DNA from: an uncultured Candidatus Melainabacteria bacterium
GTDB taxonomy: Bacteria > Cyanobacteriota > Vampirovibrionia > Gastranaerophilales > Gastranaerophilaceae
Direction: 5' to 3'
Length of the DNA stretch: 6,750 nucleotides
Assembly: GCA_934747325.1 (NCBI GenBank)
Contig: CAKVGW010000073.1
Coordinates: 1 to 6,750, forward strand
Shown here: piece after piece, positions 5,174-6,750 of the stretch
Numbering within the stretch: position 1 is the stretch's first letter
Layout of the letters: every line of letters begins with the position of its first letter
Made by a program: the position numbers and the translations under genes
Notes under the pieces: generated by a model
Database searches by the model: none
What the model was told of the DNA's origin: nothing
Seen by the model: only the letters and a program-made list of their open reading frames with translations

Positions 5174-5638
5174 ATGTCCGAAGAAGAACAAAAATTAAAC
5201 GAACTGTCCGATTTTTTCAAGCGAATGAGCAATAAAATTAAACTCGTTAAACTTATTACTCAAGCTAAAAATGAGTATGACAAATATGACTTAAAATCAG
5301 GCTATAAAGCTTTAGAAGAAGCTTATAGACTTGATAAAACCAATCCTACGATTTTGAGAGGTTTTGGATGCTTTAAACAAGCTGAAGGAAATTATGAAGA
5401 AGCAATCGAATTTTTCAAAAATGCTTTAGAATATTCTTCTGCAAAAGAAGTTGAATATAGTTTGATTGGCATGGCATATTATTTACAAGAAAAACTTGAT
5501 GAAGCCGTTGAGTATTTTAACCTTGCAATTGACGCAAATGATAATTATGACAAAGCTTATGAAGGTAGAAATCAAGCAATGCTTGAAAATCATTTAAAAA
5601 TTATAGATTTACAAGAGTCGTTAAAAAAATATTTCTAA
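5174..5638 (+). CDS. Small TPR-repeat protein
   Basis: This 154-residue cytosolic-type protein is built almost wholly of three TPR units: about 24-57 (ending EEAYRLDKTN), 58-91 (GNYEEAIEFFKNALEYSSA, with canonical spacing of G, Y, A and F) and 92-125 (LDEAVEYFNLAIDANDNY). They are flanked by a charged N-terminal helix and a C-terminal helix (LKIIDLQESLKKYF). TPRs are protein-protein interaction scaffolds, so the sequence does not reveal a specific partner. The start at 5174 has a modest AAAAGG 6 nt upstream. No clear promoter is seen: the upstream 150 bp is the repeat element, so transcription may come from within it or read through from the ACT gene. It is not obviously a paralogue of the TPR part of the glycosyltransferase gene beyond the shared repeat fold. 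Confidence 0.85.
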   Translation: MSEEEQKLNELSDFFKRMSNKIKLVKLITQAKNEYDKYDLKSGYKALEEAYRLDKTNPTILRGFGCFKQAEGNYEEAIEFFKNALEYSSAKEVEYSLIGMAYYLQEKLDEAVEYFNLAIDANDNYDKAYEGRNQAMLENHLKIIDLQESLKKYF

Positions 5639-5688
5639 ATTTAAACAAAGCTAAAATAGGGCATTTAGCACTTAACTCAACCATTATA

Positions 5689-5698
5689 TATGCGCATA
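5689..5698. promoter_or_regulatory. Perfect 10-bp palindrome upstream of the response-regulator gene
   Basis: TATGCGCATA lies 56 bp before the response-regulator start, in an otherwise AT-rich 115-bp gap. A GC-containing perfect palindrome in this position could be a regulator site, possibly for autoregulation. However, a 10-bp palindrome alone is weak evidence and the promoter of the gene is not clear (TATATT at 5728-5733 is the best -10 but lacks a good -35). Confidence 0.25.
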
Positions 5699-5753
5699 AA
5701 ACATTCTAATATTAGTTTGGGATAAAGTATATTCCAAATGAAAGTGAGGTTTT

Positions 5754-6413
5754 ATGCAAATAAAAATATTACTTGTCGAAGACCAAAAATTAATGCGAAT
5801 TGGTATAAAATCATTGTTTTGCGATTATCCTGAACTTGAAATAATTGGTGAAGCAATTAACGGAAAAGAAGCTGTAGAAAAAGCGCGTCTTATTAAACCT
5901 GATATTGTTTTAATGGATATAGGACTTCCTGATATTTCAGGAATTGAAGCAACAAAACAAATTCTAGAACATAATAATCATATTAAAGTTATTATGCTAA
6001 CTTCTCATATCTCAGAAAACGAGTTAAACAATTCTCTAAGCGCAGGTGCAAGTGCTTATGTAATAAAAGACATAAGCACTGATTTTCTGATGAGTGTAAT
6101 TAAAATGGTAAAAGAAGGCGCAATGTGGATTGATCCGCATGTTGTACCGTTTATCAGGGATAAAAATTGCGGGGTTATTCCTTCTCGCCAAGTTTCAAGA
6201 AGTACATTTAAAGAAAATCATTCAAATTTAACTCAAAGAGAATATGAAGTACTTAAACTAGTTGTTGACGGACAATCTAACAGTCAAATCGCCAAAACTC
6301 TTACGATTAGCGAACATACTGCAAAAGCTCATGTTTGTAATATTATCCAAAAACTTGTCGTAGATGATAGAACGCAGGCCGCTGTTAAAGCACTTAAGGA
6401 AGGGTTGGTTTAA
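5754..6413 (+). CDS. NarL/FixJ-type response regulator (REC + LuxR HTH)
   Basis: The protein is 219 residues, the standard length. The receiver domain (about 3-120) has the acidic pair E9/D10, the phospho-acceptor D55 in LMDIGLPD, T83 in MLTS and K105 in YVIKD, so all key phosphorylation residues are present. A linker (about 125-155) leads to a LuxR-type helix-turn-helix (157-216): LTQREYEVLKLVVDGQSNSQIA, then the recognition helix region SEHTAKAHVCNIIQKL. The ending DDRTQAAVKALKEGLV resembles cyanobacterial NarL-group regulators. When phosphorylated by a sensor kinase it should dimerise and bind promoter DNA. No kinase gene is in the window, so it is an orphan here and its signal is unknown. 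GTGAGG 4 nt before the ATG supports the start. The gene is followed by repeat copy B rather than a classical terminator. Confidence 0.95.
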   Translation: MQIKILLVEDQKLMRIGIKSLFCDYPELEIIGEAINGKEAVEKARLIKPDIVLMDIGLPDISGIEATKQILEHNNHIKVIMLTSHISENELNNSLSAGASAYVIKDISTDFLMSVIKMVKEGAMWIDPHVVPFIRDKNCGVIPSRQVSRSTFKENHSNLTQREYEVLKLVVDGQSNSQIAKTLTISEHTAKAHVCNIIQKLVVDDRTQAAVKALKEGLV

Positions 6414-6438
6414 TAATTTGCTCTTTACCCTTAAAAAA

Positions 6439-6635
6439 TTTCACCTCACCCTAACCCTCTCCTGTAAGGCGAGGGAATAACCTAAAGTCGTTCAATCATA
6501 TTTAGTTTAATTATTGAAACAAGTCTTGATTATCCCCTCTCCATACAGGAGAGCGGATTTTCAGTATAAGGTGGAGGTCGGACATTACTCCGCCGACACC
6601 CCAAATAATCCAAGACAGGGCTAGGGTGAAGTAAA
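6439..6635. repeat. MITE-like inverted-repeat element, copy B (fuller copy)
   Basis: The terminal 25 bp at the left (6440-6464, containing TTCACCTCACCCTA) and the complement of the right 25 bp (6611-6635) agree at 20 of 25 positions. Inside, CTCTCCTGT (6457-6465) pairs perfectly with ACAGGAGAG (6545-6553), and GAGGGAATAA (6471-6480) pairs with TTATCCCCTC (6530-6539) with one mismatch. A further dyad GTCGG/CCGAC lies at 6577-6597. The element is richer in G and C than its surroundings and has no ORF, consistent with a non-autonomous mobile repeat. It separates the convergent response-regulator and aminotransferase genes, where its RNA folds could end transcripts from both sides. The ends match copy A at 5027-5156. 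Confidence 0.75.
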
Positions 6636-6646
6636 ATCTCTAAACT

Positions 6647-6750
6647 TTACACCCCGTAAGAATAATTACTTAAAATTTCTTTTGTACATTCTAACGCAAT
6701 ATCAGTTACAAAATCCATATCATTTTCTTCAATAATAAGCGGTGGATTAA
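6647..6750 (-). CDS. C-terminal tail of a probable class-III (PLP-dependent) aminotransferase
   Basis: On the minus strand an open frame enters from the right edge and stops at TAA (complement of 6647-6649). The visible 33 residues begin NPPLIIEENDMDFVTDIALE and end SNYSYGV. The pattern PPLII followed by an acidic helix start and then an amphipathic helix is the usual end of class-III aminotransferases such as the acetylornithine and 4-aminobutyrate types. These transfer amino groups using pyridoxal phosphate. The substrate cannot be assigned from this fragment. It converges on the response-regulator gene with repeat copy B between them; its stop is 11 bp from the repeat end. Confidence 0.6.
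   Translation of the reverse strand, partial: NPPLIIEENDMDFVTDIALECTKEILSNYSYGV

Noticed and set aside
5650..5669. GCTAAA/TTTAGC dyad after the small TPR gene as a terminator
   Set aside because: The stem is only 6 bp with an 8-nt loop and no following T-run, too weak to call a terminator.
1..6750. A new defence, phage or toxin-antitoxin system
   Set aside because: No nuclease, helicase, reverse transcriptase, phage structural, toxin-antitoxin or cas motif is visible in any plausible gene; the gene content is regulatory, efflux and housekeeping-like.

Overview
The window is AT-rich bacterial DNA from an organism with an outer membrane, because it encodes a NodT/TolC-type outer-membrane efflux factor. 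Several features suggest an uncultured gut lineage such as Gastranaerophilales/'Melainabacteria' (Vampirovibrionia): the base composition, a hypothetical protein whose N-terminus carries an NT-NFSGAF tag, and a NarL-type regulator ending in a cyanobacteria-like DDRTQAAV stretch. This placement is an inference from memory of those genomes, not a demonstrated assignment.

Left part (1-2097): the 5' end of a MarR-family repressor gene reads leftward off the window. Next to it is an operator-like dyad (TGTTGCA-TT-TGCAACA) inside a 51-bp sequence. That sequence recurs exactly 346 bp further on, immediately in front of the outer-membrane efflux gene (650-2050), where a -35 element lies inside the dyad. 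The simplest reading is a MarR switch that represses itself and an efflux component. The roughly 300 bp between the two copies hold a strong Shine-Dalgarno with only a 20-codon frame and a possible decayed frame on the other strand. This looks like debris of a lost gene. A strong stem-loop (2066-2097) ends the efflux gene and its convergent neighbour.

Middle (2121-5020): a leftward gene encodes TPR repeats fused to a GT9-like glycosyltransferase domain, with Asn where the family normally has His. Divergent from it is a 230-residue protein of unknown function. A near-consensus promoter then drives a small stand-alone ACT-domain protein of the UPF0237 type.

Right part (5021-6750): a three-repeat TPR protein and a NarL/LuxR-type response regulator without a kinase beside it are interspersed with two related MITE-like inverted-repeat elements (5027-5156 and 6439-6635). 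The first appears to be an internally deleted copy carrying an extra hairpin segment in its left end. The window closes with the C-terminal tail of a leftward gene that looks like a class-III (PLP-dependent) aminotransferase.

I found no CRISPR array, tRNA, rRNA, transposase or phage gene. I see no convincing new multi-gene system. The strongest leads are the duplicated MarR operator around gene debris and the nested MITE-like repeats.
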